Notes: generated by a model not told the origin, from the sequence alone. A stretch of 64,000 nt of DNA from Thermoproteaceae archaeon (GCA_020833025.1 JAJHRB010000002.1:1-64000), one strand, 5' to 3'; positions 26,149 through 35,479 are shown, numbered from the stretch's first letter. Program-made: numbers and translations.

Positions 26149-27363
26149 CTACCTCCTCAGCGCGCCGAGAACCTTCTTTATCGCCGCAGCCGTGTCCACC
26201 GCGTCCTGCTCCGTCAAGTTCGGCGTGACGAGAAGCGACATAACCCTCTCGGCGGCCCACTCGGCGTTTGGCAGCGGCGCGTACTTAACCCTGCCGCGGT
26301 AGTGCGGGCACGACCACGGGCAGCCCCGCCCGTGCCCCTCCCTCCTCTGGAACAGCGGGGTCCTGTAGAGAGGCGCCGGGTAGGCCACGAAGGCATTGAG
26401 CACGCCCTCGGCCCTGACCGCCCTGACGACATAGTCTCTGGGCTTGCTGAGCCTCTCGACGAGCAAGAGGGCCTGGACGAGGTGCCACGCGTGCCTCATG
26501 TAGGGCCTGGGTCTCGGTATGAGCAGGAGGTCCCCCTCCAGCGGCGCGAGCTCGTCGAGGAGCGCCTTCACGTAAGCCTCCCTCCTCCTGAGGGCCTCGG
26601 GGAGCTGCCGGAGCTGGTAGTAGGCCAGCACTCCCTGCAGCTCCGTCATCCTGTAGTTGTAGCCGAGCAGCTCGTACCAGTACTTCTCCGTCTCGCCGTG
26701 AGACCTCAGCAGCCTTGCCCTCTCGGCATACGCCGTCACGTCGGTGGCCACCGCGCCTCCCTCGCCGGCGGCCACGTGCTTCGTTGCATAGAAGCTGAAG
26801 GCCGACACGTGGCCTATTGACCCGACCCTCCTGCCCCTGTACTCTGCCCCGAGGGCCTGCGCCGCGTCCTCCACTACCTTGACGCCGTGCCTCTCCGCGA
26901 TCTTCACGAGCTCGTCCATCTCGGCAGGCATGCCGGCGAGGTGCACGACGACAATAGCCCTCGTCCTCTCGGTTATTCTCTCCTCGACCGACGCCGGGTC
27001 GAGGTTCAGCGTTTCCTTGTCAATGTCGGCAAACACCGGCACGGCGTTTGCGTGGAGGGCTGCCGTCGCGCTGGAGGCAAACGTCAGCGGCGACGTCACG
27101 ACCTCGTCGCCGGGCCCCACGCCGATTGCCTTGAGCGCAATGTGCAGAGCCGCCGTGCCGCTGGACGTGGCAATTGCGTGCCTGACGCCGGCGTACCTGG
27201 CCAGCTCCTCCTCGAGCGCCCTGACCCACCTGCCGTGGTGCGCCGCCAGCGCGCCGGCTCTCAGCACCTCTGCAATGGCGCTGAGAACCTCGTCGCTGTA
27301 GACGTCGGGCCGTGGCACTATTGGCGTCTCCCTGACGGGCCTGCCCCCCTCTAGCGCCAGCAT
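26149..27363 (-). CDS. DegT/DnrJ/EryC1/StrS aminotransferase
   Basis: The 404-aa PLP enzyme has HAIATSSGTAALHIALKAIG, VTSPLTFASSATAALHANAV, VVEDAAQALGAEYRGRRVG and SFYATKHVAAGEGGAVATD with the Lys that binds PLP. The family makes amino sugars for glycoconjugates or acts in related pathways. It is convergent with the TatD-like gene (2 bp between stops) and divergent from the small membrane protein at 27392. No other sugar-nucleotide gene is adjacent. Confidence 0.92.
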   Translation of the reverse strand: MLALEGGRPVRETPIVPRPDVYSDEVLSAIAEVLRAGALAAHHGRWVRALEEELARYAGVRHAIATSSGTAALHIALKAIGVGPGDEVVTSPLTFASSATAALHANAVPVFADIDKETLNLDPASVEERITERTRAIVVVHLAGMPAEMDELVKIAERHGVKVVEDAAQALGAEYRGRRVGSIGHVSAFSFYATKHVAAGEGGAVATDVTAYAERARLLRSHGETEKYWYELLGYNYRMTELQGVLAYYQLRQLPEALRRREAYVKALLDELAPLEGDLLLIPRPRPYMRHAWHLVQALLLVERLSKPRDYVVRAVRAEGVLNAFVAYPAPLYRTPLFQRREGHGRGCPWSCPHYRGRVKYAPLPNAEWAAERVMSLLVTPNLTEQDAVDTAAAIKKVLGALRR

Positions 27364-27391
27364 AGAGGCGCGGGGCCGCCGCGGTTATAAG

Positions 27392-27871
27392 ATGCTCGCT
27401 GCAAAGGCCTTAAAGGGGAATTTCGCGCCGCGCGTGAGGTGGCTCTGCATCGCGTATGCCGCGTACTGGGCGTCAGTCGCGCTGACGGCAGCCCTCGCGC
27501 TCCTGGGGCACCCCATCGTGAGCCCGGACGCAGCTGCCGAGAGCGTTAGAAGGGCCGCCTCGATGCCCTACGAGCAGCGCCTCGCCGGCGCGCTTGCAGA
27601 CGCAATTCTGGTCTCTGCGGCCTCCTACCCAGCGCTGCTCTACCTCGCCGCGGTTTACGGGGCCTTCACGACCGCGCTCGCCGGCGCCTTCGGCGTGCTC
27701 CGCGCGCTGCTCTACGCCGCAGCCATTCAGGCCCTGCTGTTCGTGATGGCCCAGGTCTCTGCGTGGCACCCGCTCGTCCAGCACTTCACCAAGCGCGGCG
27801 CGATTAACTGGAGGAGGTACCTGGCGTGGGTGGCCGCGCTATTCTCGCTGGCTGGAATCCTCGTTATCTAG
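27392..27871 (+). CDS. Membrane protein of unknown function
   Basis: A 159-aa protein with four or five hydrophobic segments (WLCIAYAAYWASVALTAALA, ASYPALLYLAAVYGAF, LLYAAAIQALLFVMAQV, YLAWVAALFSLAGILVI). The layout resembles the YIP1-type families by eye only. A box GGTTATAAG at about 27380-27388 lies too near the ATG for a standard leaderless start, so GTG at a later codon is possible. Confidence 0.55.
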   Translation: MLAAKALKGNFAPRVRWLCIAYAAYWASVALTAALALLGHPIVSPDAAAESVRRAASMPYEQRLAGALADAILVSAASYPALLYLAAVYGAFTTALAGAFGVLRALLYAAAIQALLFVMAQVSAWHPLVQHFTKRGAINWRRYLAWVAALFSLAGILVI

Positions 27872-27907
27872 CGCGGGCGCGGGTGCAGGGCGGTGCCGCC
27901 GTTCCCT

Positions 27908-28306
27908 CTATGCTGGCGCGTCGCCGCGCCTGGCCGCGGCGTATTGCTCGGCTATGTCGTAGCCGTACATCAGCCTGAAGAGCGTCCTGCCCTCCTCGGT
28001 CATCTGAGTCGGGTCCCACGGCCTGCTCAAGTCTATCACGACCTCGACCTCCTCCGCCTCGGGCACCGCCGACCTCAGCGCGCGCTCGACCTCCTCAACA
28101 ATAATGCCCGCCAGCGGGCACCCGAGCGCCGTGAGCGTCATGACGACTCTCAGCGCCTTGCCGTCGAGCACCACCTGCCTGACGAGGCCGAGGTCGTAAA
28201 TGTTAATCGGTATCTCGGGGTCGTAGATCCTCCTCAGCGCGTTAACCACCTCCCTCACCCGCTCCGGGGGCAAGTTTGTCTCGAACGCCGGCCTCTCCCC
28301 GCTCAC
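27908..28306 (-). CDS. MIP18/DUF59 family iron-sulfur assembly protein
   Basis: The 132-aa protein carries RRIYDPEIPINIYDLGLVRQ, then VVMTLTALGCPLAGII with the conserved Cys and VVIDLSRPWDPTQMTEEGR, the pattern of the PaaD/SufT/MIP18 family. These proteins help insert iron-sulfur clusters or mature phenylacetate-type oxygenases. In archaea the iron-sulfur role is more likely. It is divergent from the flavin reductase gene. Confidence 0.9.
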   Translation of the reverse strand: MSGERPAFETNLPPERVREVVNALRRIYDPEIPINIYDLGLVRQVVLDGKALRVVMTLTALGCPLAGIIVEEVERALRSAVPEAEEVEVVIDLSRPWDPTQMTEEGRTLFRLMYGYDIAEQYAAARRGDAPA

Positions 28307-28387
28307 GCGTGCCTCGCGCCGCGCCCATAAAAAGCATACCGGCCTCGGGCCGGCGGCACGCGTATTAAGCCAGGCACGCGCAGGGGC

Positions 28388-28927
28388 GTGAGCGAGAGGC
28401 CGCTAAGACTGCTCCACCCCCGCCCGGTCGTCGTGATAGCAACCAAGTGCCCGGGCGGCCGCGTGAATCTCATGCCGGCCTCGTGGAACACGCCGGTCTC
28501 TGAGGAGCCGCCGACCGTCGCAGTGGCAATAGACAGGGAGAGCTACACCCACCAGTGCCTCCAGCACCACAAGCGCGCCACTATAAACATCCTGCCGGTC
28601 GAGGCCGTGGACCTGATATACCGCCTCGGCACTGTCAGCGGGCGCGATGTCGACAAGGTGTCGCGGTTCGGCGTTAGGCTGGAGCCCTCGCAGACTGTCG
28701 ACGTGCCGCGGATTTCCGGCGCGCTCGCGGCGTACGAGGTTGAGGTGTTCAGGGAGGTCGAGGTCGGCGAGGTCACGCTCTATGTATTCCGCGTGCTGTC
28801 GGCGTGGGTGGCGCCGGGAGTTGCAGACCAGTGGGGCTTCGACTTCAGGAAGGTCAGCGTGCCGCTCCACGGTGCCGGGCGCGCGTTTTACAGAGTCGAG
28901 CCGCGCCCGATCTTTGCCAAGAAGTAG
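28388..28927 (+). CDS. Flavin reductase family (FMN-binding) protein
   Basis: The 179-aa protein has the split-barrel flavin-binding pattern: HPRPVVVIATKCPGGRVNLM, ASWNTPVSEEPPTVAVAI, and QHHKRATINILPVEAVDLIY. It should bind FMN and reduce a flavin or an unknown partner in the cytoplasm. GTG 28388 follows CGTATTAAGCC at about 28361-28371. Downstream on the other strand lies a 5' tRNA half, whose trailer ends within 30 bases of the stop. Confidence 0.88.
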   Translation: MSERPLRLLHPRPVVVIATKCPGGRVNLMPASWNTPVSEEPPTVAVAIDRESYTHQCLQHHKRATINILPVEAVDLIYRLGTVSGRDVDKVSRFGVRLEPSQTVDVPRISGALAAYEVEVFREVEVGEVTLYVFRVLSAWVAPGVADQWGFDFRKVSVPLHGAGRAFYRVEPRPIFAKK

Positions 28928-28961
28928 CTGGAGGGGCCGGGGGTCCCGCGGGCGCGCTCCC

Positions 28962-28993
28962 CCGCCGCTCTATCCAGGCTGAGCTACGGGCCC
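28962..28993 (-). tRNA. Orphan 5' tRNA half
   Basis: Read on the minus strand from 28993: acceptor GGGCCCG, TA, D arm GCTCAGCCTGGATAGAGC, G26 and the start of an anticodon stem GCGGG. No anticodon loop, T arm or 3' acceptor follows before the flavin-reductase gene. A TATA-like CTTAATAAG (29013-29021) lies about 25 bases upstream. The 3' strand needed is CGGGCCC; the two tRNA-Arg genes with this acceptor already have their own 5' parts. I infer a 5' half of a split tRNA with its partner elsewhere, or less likely a truncated tRNA. Confidence 0.65.
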
Positions 28994-29083
28994 CGGGCAC
29001 GCGTGGGCGGGGCTTATTAAGCTTTGCCGCGCCTGCAGGCCCGCCGGCCTGAGCATTTTTTAGCTGCCGGCGCGTGGGGGTGC

Positions 29084-29707
29084 GTGGGCGCTGCCGAGCG
29101 CGTGCTGCGGGCGTTCAGAGAGGGGGGAGAGCTGTGGGGTGCTTACGTTGCGGCCAGAACGGCAATAGAGCTGGCCGTCAGGGCCGCGATCGAGAGGGGC
29201 ATTGCAAGACCCAGGAGATGCGCCGAGCTGCCCGGCGCGCTCGTCGAGGCGGGAATTCTCGAGACAGGCGAGGGGCTCGCGCTCGCAGAGATAATCCGCG
29301 CGTCTAAGCGCCTCCACAGGCTGGAGAGGCGCGAGATAGCCAGAATTGCAGAGGGCGCGATGAAGATCGTGGACAGGCTCGCCGCGGGGAGCCCGCCGCG
29401 CGCCGCGGCGCGCGTGGGCGAGGGCGTCGTTCACGCGCTGAGGGCGGCCGGCGTGAGGGCCGCATATTTGGTAGGCCCGAACGCTCTGGCCGTCAAGCTG
29501 GGCTCGCGCGGGCTTGAGGACGTTCTCAAGCTCGCCGCAGAGCTGTCCGCCGAGCTCGGAGTGCCGCCGGAGAGGCTACTCGTGCTCGACGCGGAGAGCC
29601 CGGGTAATCTCGAGAGAGTCGCGCTTTACGGCAGGCTGGTCTACGCGGAGGACCCGAGCGCCGAGGTGAGCTGGCTCGTTGACAGCTACATAGAGCTGTT
29701 CTGCTGA
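29084..29707 (+). CDS. HEPN domain fused to a degenerate nucleotidyltransferase domain
   Basis: A 207-aa protein. Residues 1-105 form a helical HEPN-like domain (AARTAIELAVRAAIERGI, HRLERREIARIAEGAMKIVD). The rest follows the outline of a minimal nucleotidyltransferase (AAYLVGPNALAVKLGSRG, LAAELSAELGVPPERLLVLD, LYGRLVYAEDP), but the G-S-x9-D-x-D catalytic pattern is missing. HEPN and MNT are usually separate toxin and antitoxin; here they are one chain. GTG 29084 follows CATTTTTTAG (29052-29061) by about 25 bp. Confidence 0.6.
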   Translation: MGAAERVLRAFREGGELWGAYVAARTAIELAVRAAIERGIARPRRCAELPGALVEAGILETGEGLALAEIIRASKRLHRLERREIARIAEGAMKIVDRLAAGSPPRAAARVGEGVVHALRAAGVRAAYLVGPNALAVKLGSRGLEDVLKLAAELSAELGVPPERLLVLDAESPGNLERVALYGRLVYAEDPSAEVSWLVDSYIELFC

Positions 29708-29729
29708 GCCACAAACGGCTGGGAGCTTT

Positions 29730-29743
29730 CGCCCCTCAGGGCG
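29730..29743 (+). repeat. CTCA-loop hairpin next to a TnpB remnant
   Basis: CGCCC-CTCA-GGGCG inside CTTTCGCCCCTCAGGGCGGG. It lies 100 bases beyond the 3' end of the TnpB-like pseudogene, as expected for the end of an IS200/IS605-type element. Confidence 0.55.
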
Positions 29744-29829
29744 GGGAGGCGTTTTATTGCCCGGCGTAGTGGGGCGCTGTCTCTCCTCTCTGAAGCCACA
29801 GTTTGTGCGCTTCACGATTCTAGCCCTGC

Positions 29830-30480
29830 TAGTCCTCTCCGAGTATTAGCTTGCTTCTGCAGATCGGGCATACAGTGCTGTAGAGCTTCTCCTCCTCCCA
29901 GTAGACGCCGTGCCGCGAAAGCAAGTTCTCCAAGTACCCTTGCAAAGCCGTACAGCGTCCTCTGGAGAGGCGTTCCACGCAGCGAGTCGCACTCCGGTTT
30001 ATCGACTAAGACAAAGGGGTTCCCTCCCGTGCCTCCCGGCCATTCTCCTAACCCTCTTAACAACCTTTGCTGCCGTCTGCCGCATCCGCCCCCTCGCTGA
30101 GCCTTTCGTCGTGAGTCCGGCCAACGCGCTGTACACGTTAATCTGTTTTTGCGACAGGCAACCCTGGTTATAAGGCAAGTCTCTACGAGACACCAGCTCT
30201 CTTGCGCGACTCCACTCATTCCCTCCCATTCGGAGGCCTGAACTTCACGGTCTTGATCAGCCTTCCGTCCCAGAAGCGCGCAACTATTCCGTAGAAGCCG
30301 TTTATATCCACGACAACCAGTAGCGGGTCTCTGGGCATCTCGACCCTGCCGATTTTTATGGAGGATGACCTGAACAAATAGCCTGTTTATCTTTTTATCT
30401 TTCTCAACATCGGCGGCGTCACGGCGTCTCTCACCACCTCCACGGCGCCTAGCTCGGCGAAGAGGTCGACGCTCGCTTTA
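29830..30480 (-). pseudogene. TnpB-like (OrfB/zinc-ribbon) pseudogene
   Basis: Pieces in different minus frames are collinear with the intact TnpB-like protein at 55543-56826: VDLFAELGAVEVVRDAVTPP, then LLVVVDINGFYGIVARFWDG (RuvC-type first Asp), TPLQRTLYGFARVLGELAF, and GVYWEEEKLYSTVCPICRSK (zinc ribbon). An in-frame stop and at least two frameshifts separate them. It is a decayed transposon-derived nuclease gene. Confidence 0.75.
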
Positions 30481-30642
30481 GGGATAATTAATATTTCTAC
30501 CCGGCAACACAACACAGACGTTGAACATCGTCACCACGCCGTAATGCTGGCCTAGGTATTGAGGCGTAGTCGCGTAATTGGGCAATCTAGCTGGAGTACC
30601 CCTGCTAAACTACTCTGCGTGTAAACTTGCATAACTTACCAA

Positions 30643-30990
30643 TTACGTCGAGCCTGGACCTAAAAGGCCGCGTTCTCTCAGCCGCCTTCTCACCTCCTCC
30701 ACCTCCCGGCAGGCCGCCTCGCTGCCGGCCCTGCACAGCATGTAGAGCCTGAGGCCCCGCCAGAAGGACTCCGAGGCGAGGAGCGCCGAGATGAACGGTA
30801 TCAGGGAGAGAGCCGGCAGCGCCCACAGCGTGACGAGCGCCAGGGGGCCCAGGAGGGCAAGCATCGCCAGGCTGCAGAGAAGGAAGCGGGCGGGGAAGCC
30901 TCCGCGGCCCCTCGCGACGAGCACGGCCAGCAGGGTGAGGAGCAGCACGCAGGCAGGGCCCACCACGGCGATGAGCTCCGGGACGGTCAC
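30643..30990 (-). CDS. Small membrane protein
   Basis: A 115-aa protein from GTG 30990, starting VTVPELIAVVGPACVLLLTL, with three hydrophobic segments and a charged C-terminal helix ([17 protein letters not shown]). The GTG at 31005 is also open, but the TATA-like TTTTTATT at 31012-31019 favours 30990. No family recognised. Confidence 0.5.
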   Translation of the reverse strand: MTVPELIAVVGPACVLLLTLLAVLVARGRGGFPARFLLCSLAMLALLGPLALVTLWALPALSLIPFISALLASESFWRGLRLYMLCRAGSEAACREVEEVRRRLRERGLLGPGST

Positions 30991-31178
30991 CAGACTCAAC
31001 CGCACGGAAGAATAAAAACGTGACGTTCAATCCTCGCGTGACGTTAACCTCCGCCGCCGGCCCCCAGCATTTTGCCTAGCTCCGGCGACGGCGGTCTCGC
31101 TTCCACGTCGCCTAAACGCATCGGCGGAGCACACGCCAGAAGTCTCTGCCGCTAGTCGTTTTTAAAGAGACAAAAGAC

Positions 31179-31971
31179 GTGAACGCGCGTCTCGTCCTCA
31201 GGAACGTCGGGCCGGTTAGCGAGGCGGAGCTCCACCTTTCCGGCGTTGTGCTTCTCTACGGCCCTCACGGCGCTGGGAGGGCCACGGTGGCTAGGGCCGT
31301 CTCTGTGGCGTCAAGGCTTCTGGGGAGGGCTCGGTGGAGGCGAGGAGGCCACCTCGCTTATAAACCGCGGCGCAGAGGGCCGTAATAGAGCTGGGGGAAC
31401 GCGCCATGGAGTTGGCATGGGGCACGTAACTGTGAAGACGGGACAGTACGAGAAGAGGATAGATAGCAACGTCTACGCGGGGGTGGGCGCCGCGTAGATC
31501 CCGTTGATATGGATTAAAGACGGCATGAGGCTCTACGGCACGGAGACAGACGGCGTCTACGCCTTCTCCCGCTTCGTGGAGGAGGTCCTGCCCAACTACG
31601 ACGCGCTGGACGCGGCCTTCGACGCGGTAAACGGCGCGCTGGGGCCGACGGGCTTCCAGCTGGAGCTGTGGGGCGACCCCCACACGCAACAGACCGCCGC
31701 TATCTTCCGCGGGGAAGGCGGCGGGGAATACGGGGGATGCCGTCTCCGAGGCCGTCCTCAAGCTGGCGCAGGCCGCAACCGCCGCCAAGCACATAGGCGC
31801 CATCCTCTTCATAAACGGCGTGGACTTGCTACAAGAGAATACGCCGAACGTCTATTCGTCACGTTGACCAAGCTGGGAGTTCCCACATTGGTGGAAATAC
31901 ATCACGGCGATCTGCTGAAATACGGCGGGCAGTGCTACCTGCTGAAAAACAGTGAAGCCGCATCTTGTTAA
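31179..31971 (+). pseudogene. Frameshifted SMC-like/AAA ATPase gene
   Basis: The start reads LVLRNVGPVSEAELHLSGVV then LLYGPHGAGRATVARAVSVA, a Walker A motif with the catalytic Lys replaced by Arg (G-A-G-R-A-T). After stops, DMIWIKDGMRLYGTETDGVY and, one frame over, AKHIGAILFINGVDLLQENT (Walker-B-like region) and LFVTLTKLGVPTLVEIHHGD (the H-loop region) follow in order. The gene has several frameshifts and is dead. A TATA box CGTTTTTAAAG (31158-31168) remains. Confidence 0.65.
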
Positions 31972-32149
31972 CTCGAATTTCTAACTTAACACAAGGCAAA
32001 AACTCCTCTGCTCGCCCACATAGCGGTTTAAATAGTCGCAATATTTTCCGGACGCGTATTTGCATCACCGCCATCTTCGGCATGACTTAATTCAATGTCT
32101 GAGGAGCTGCATTGTGCTTATTTGGGAAATATGTGTCTGAAAAGCGTAT

Positions 32150-32990
32150 TTACGATCTCGTCCTCACCGGCGGCATCACACGCCAGCCAGAAGAGGGGCA
32201 AGGCGTGATCCTCTTCTCGACACGTTGCTTGTATTCCTCAAAAAGCGGTTTCCCGCCCTCTCCAGGAGGGCTATGGCGTATGCTCTCCTCGTCAATTTTG
32301 TCTATAATCACAGGCCTTACTTTATTAGATAGCGCCTCGTACAAATCCGGCGTGATAGCTCTGCTGCCTGCCGCCATTAAAACACCAAGCCTGCCATATA
32401 GCTCAGTCCTAGCCGCCGACACAAGAGTCGTGGAAACTTCAACAAGAATAAAAAGTAAGTATCGACACGTCATCAAAACCTACGTTTATGGATTCATTCA
32501 GATTTATATTTTTGAAATAAAGTCGCGCTGTGCTGTCGTCTTTGTCTCTGTTGGCGCTTCGGGTATTTTGTGGGGTTGGAAAGACCGCTACATACATACA
32601 ATTAGTCGCGTTCCTAAAAGAGGCTAAGAAGTAGGGGACCTTAGCCTCGGCGTCAAATATCAGCAGGGCGCCGTTGATTGTGGCGTTGATCAACTCGCCG
32701 TGTCCCTCAATCACCAGCCTGGAGTAATTGAAGCCCGTCTCGATGCGCAGAGGAGAGCGGGCCGCGAGCGGCGAGTCCGCGAGGTTCATGGGCTTCGTGG
32801 CGTCTGTGGACGGCGCCGCCCAGCGGCCTCACCGTCCTGCTGCCTACCTTTCGACCTTGTCTAGATCCAGGAAGCTCCCCCGCGTAGTTGTAGCGGGTAC
32901 TTAAACGCGGCCAGATCTCACGACCGTCCAGCGCGGCCGATATGTCGTCGACTACACCTTTGTCCAGGTCTTCTGGCGGGCGCAGCCGAG
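32150..32990 (-). pseudogene. Broken hypothetical gene, A/T-rich
   Basis: Three minus-strand pieces run on from each other: DLDKGVVDDISAALDGREIW, then FNYSRLVIEGHGELINATIN with NGALLIFDAEAKVPYFLASF, then TELYGRLGVLMAAGSRAITP. They are separated by stops or frame changes. The stretch 32000-32640 is clearly more A/T-rich than its surroundings, as in DNA from another genome. No family recognised. Confidence 0.45.
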
Positions 32991-33062
32991 CACGCAAAGG
33001 CCTGCGCAGTCCCGGCGCGCATCTTCGCTGCAGTCCAACGACCGCCGCCCGGGGCGGGGGCG

Positions 33063-33602
33063 TCAGTACCGGTGCGGCTCGGCCTCCCCCAGCGCCGCCA
33101 CGCGGAGCCTCTCAATCCCGCCAACGCTCTTTATTATCTCAGCGACAGATCTCGGCACTAGCTCCTCCCACCGCGGGTCTCCCCTGAGCATCAGCTCTCT
33201 CACCCGCGTCGAGCTGTACCTCTCGCGCTGCAGCATTGGCGGCTGCCTGACCTCGTAGCCCGCCTCCTTGAAGAGAAGCGCCACGAAGGGATTGCCGGTG
33301 TAAACCACGCTGAACGGCGGGGCGTAAGACCTCACCCTGCCGATCCACTCTAAGTTGTTCTCAACGTTAGGGACTGGAATCAGCAGCACGCGCGAGAGGT
33401 CAACGCCGCCCTCCCGCAGCGCCTCTCTCAGCATCCAGGTTCTCTCGCCGGCGGTGAACGGGTCCCTGACTATGTAGTTGAACTGCGCCGAGCCCACGAC
33501 CACTACAAGTTCGTCAACCTCGCGCAGGATCTCGCGAATTGCGTGGACGTGTCCCCAGTGGGGCGGCTGGAAGCGCCCCGGGAAGAGCCCGCGCAGCGTC
33601 AC
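33063..33602 (-). CDS. nadM: Nicotinamide-nucleotide adenylyltransferase NadM
   Basis: The 179-aa protein has GLFPGRFQPPHWGHVHAIRE with the H-x-G-H nucleotidyl-transfer motif and RERYSSTRVRELMLRGD with the I/S-S-T-x-x-R motif. This is the archaeal NadM that adenylates NMN to make NAD. ATG 33602 starts 7 bp after the pheS stop, so both are probably one transcript. Confidence 0.95.
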   Translation of the reverse strand: MTLRGLFPGRFQPPHWGHVHAIREILREVDELVVVVGSAQFNYIVRDPFTAGERTWMLREALREGGVDLSRVLLIPVPNVENNLEWIGRVRSYAPPFSVVYTGNPFVALLFKEAGYEVRQPPMLQRERYSSTRVRELMLRGDPRWEELVPRSVAEIIKSVGGIERLRVAALGEAEPHRY

Positions 33603-33609
33603 GCTGCCC

Positions 33610-35085
33610 TCACATCGTGAATCTCCCGCCGGGGGGGCCGGCGAGCCGCCTGAGCCTCGCCCACCTCCCGTAATACTCTACCAGCCTCCCCGGGTCCTTC
33701 GTGAACAGCTCCCTTATGTCGCCTATGCCTAGGAGTATCATGGCTACTCTGTCGAGGCCCCACCCCCACGCGAGCACCCTGCACTTCCCCACGCCGAGGG
33801 GCTCGGTGACCTCCGGCCTGAAAATGCCCGCGCCGCCGAACTCAACCCACCCCAGCTCCGGGTGCTTGGCGTAAACCTCGACCGAGGGAGACGTGAAGGG
33901 GAAGTAGGCGGGCCTGAACTTCACCTCGCCCATCCCGAGCGCCCTGGCTATCTGCTCGAGCTGTCCGAGTAAGTGCTTGAGCGAGAGGCCGGGTCCGACG
34001 ACTATTCCGTCAAGCTGGTGGAACTCCACGCTGTGCTTCGGGTCCAGCCTCTCCGGGCGGAACACGCGGCCTATCGTGAAGACCTTGTACTCGCCCTCTC
34101 CCCTTTCGGCGAGGGCCCTTATGGTCGTGGCTGTAGTCTGGGTCCTGAGCACTAAGTTCAGGGACTTCTTAGAGTCCCAGGCGTACTTCCACTTCTCCTC
34201 GTGAGCTCTCTTCACCGCCAGCATTATGTCTTCAGGCGGCGCGCTCACGGCGCCGTCCCACTCCACGTAAAATGTGTCGTGAATCTCGCGCGCGGGGTGA
34301 TCTTGCGCCTGGAACAGCGCGTCGAAGTTCCAGAACTCCAGCTCGAGCGCGGGGCCCCTGACCTCCTCGAATCCCAAGCCCACCATGACCTCTCTCACGT
34401 AGTTAAGGAACTCGTGGAAGAAGTGGGGCACGGGCGCCGGGCACTCCGGCGGCTCTGCGGCCAGGTCGAACGGCTTGAGCGCGTACTCGCGCCACCTGCC
34501 CGTGATTATGTCCTCGCTCGTCAGCGCGGTTTTCATCTCCGCCGGCACTACCAGATCTGCAGGCACGGCAGACTTCACGAAAAGCAGCACGCGCTCCCTC
34601 CTCCTCACGAGCTTCCTCCTGATAAACTCCTGAAGGGCCTCCCGCGGCGCCCTCTCTGGCGATTTCAGGTACGCCTGCCTCTCCTCCACCAGCGCCAGCA
34701 GCCTCCTGAGGGTTTCCTCGTCCAGCTCTACGATCCCGCCAGCAGGCCTCACGCCCAGTCTTGCCAGATTAGCCAGGGCGAGCTCCGCCTCGGGGTGCGA
34801 GAGGCCTATAACGCACCTGCCCCCGTTGCACACGGCGCTCTTGAGCAGCTTGTACTCAGGAAGCCCCTCCTCTGCCCTCCTCTTGCCCTCCTCTGTGAGC
34901 TCGTAACTCTCCACCGCCCGCCTCTCCACGCGCAGCAGGCCGCGGGCCCTCCCCTCCTCAACGTATCTCATCAAGCTCTCGCTGCTGGCGCCGACCTCTC
35001 TGGCTATCTCGTCGAGCGGCCTCCACTCCTGGGCCCTCCGCAAGATCTCGTAGAGCGGTCTCGCCACTGCAATGGTGCCGGACAC
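33610..35085 (-). CDS. pheS: Phenylalanyl-tRNA synthetase alpha subunit
   Basis: A 491-aa protein. After an N-terminal winged-helix region (LDEIAREVGASSESLMRYVE) comes the class II catalytic domain: FWNFDALFQAQDHPAREIHD (motif 1 region), LRTQTTATTIRAL, RVFRPERLDPKHSVEFHQ (motif 2) and GWGLDRVAMILLGIGDIREL (motif 3). It charges tRNA-Phe with the beta subunit, which is not in the window. GTG 35085 lies 25 bp after a CTAAAAATT box (35106-35114). Confidence 0.95.
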   Translation of the reverse strand: MSGTIAVARPLYEILRRAQEWRPLDEIAREVGASSESLMRYVEEGRARGLLRVERRAVESYELTEEGKRRAEEGLPEYKLLKSAVCNGGRCVIGLSHPEAELALANLARLGVRPAGGIVELDEETLRRLLALVEERQAYLKSPERAPREALQEFIRRKLVRRRERVLLFVKSAVPADLVVPAEMKTALTSEDIITGRWREYALKPFDLAAEPPECPAPVPHFFHEFLNYVREVMVGLGFEEVRGPALELEFWNFDALFQAQDHPAREIHDTFYVEWDGAVSAPPEDIMLAVKRAHEEKWKYAWDSKKSLNLVLRTQTTATTIRALAERGEGEYKVFTIGRVFRPERLDPKHSVEFHQLDGIVVGPGLSLKHLLGQLEQIARALGMGEVKFRPAYFPFTSPSVEVYAKHPELGWVEFGGAGIFRPEVTEPLGVGKCRVLAWGWGLDRVAMILLGIGDIRELFTKDPGRLVEYYGRWARLRRLAGPPGGRFTM

Positions 35086-35177
35086 GAGAGGCCGGCACGC
35101 ACTGAAATTTTTAGCATGACCGGCGCGCGGGAGGGTCCCGAAAATTAGTGCGCCCGGCCCGCGCTGTGGCTGGCGCG

Positions 35178-35399
35178 CTACCTGCCGCGCACCAGCGGTA
35201 CGGGGAGCTCCTCCTCTCTCTGGGGCCTGCTCACGATGAATGCCTGCTTGTAAAGCAGGTCGCGGAGCGCGGCCCTTATTGCCTCGCTCCTGTTGGGGAA
35301 GATCCCGCGCCTCACGAGCTCGTCGAGCTCCTCCAGCATTTTCCTGGGCACGTGGACCGATATGAGTGCCATTCTCTCCTTGCTCTTGCTCCTCGGCAT
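35178..35399 (-). CDS. Ribbon-helix-helix protein
   Basis: The 73-aa protein reads MALISVHVPRKMLEELDELV then RRGIFPNRSEAIRAALRDLL, a CopG/MetJ-type ribbon-helix-helix with the N-x-S-E-A-I turn. The N-terminus is basic. It binds DNA as a dimer, as regulator or antitoxin; no toxin gene is adjacent. It is 92 bp upstream of pheS and in the same direction. Confidence 0.85.
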   Translation of the reverse strand: MPRSKSKERMALISVHVPRKMLEELDELVRRGIFPNRSEAIRAALRDLLYKQAFIVSRPQREEELPVPLVRGR

Positions 35400-35459
35400 G
35401 CCCCCGTGGGGACACGGCTAATAAAACATTTCCCGGAATTTGCGAGATTACACCTAAAG

Positions 35460-35479
35460 CCCCGCCGCTCACGGCGGGG
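35460..35479 (+). repeat. CTCA-loop hairpin, perfect 8-bp arms
   Basis: CCCCGCCG-CTCA-CGGCGGGG. A second, shorter hairpin GCCCC-TGAC-GGGGC follows at 35484-35497. Both lie upstream of the zinc-ribbon fragment and next to another hairpin at 35595. Confidence 0.55.

Noticed and set aside
33610-35472. Longer start for PheS at 35472
   Set aside because: The extension runs through the antisense of the ribbon-helix-helix gene; the TATA box at 35106-35114 places the start at GTG 35085.
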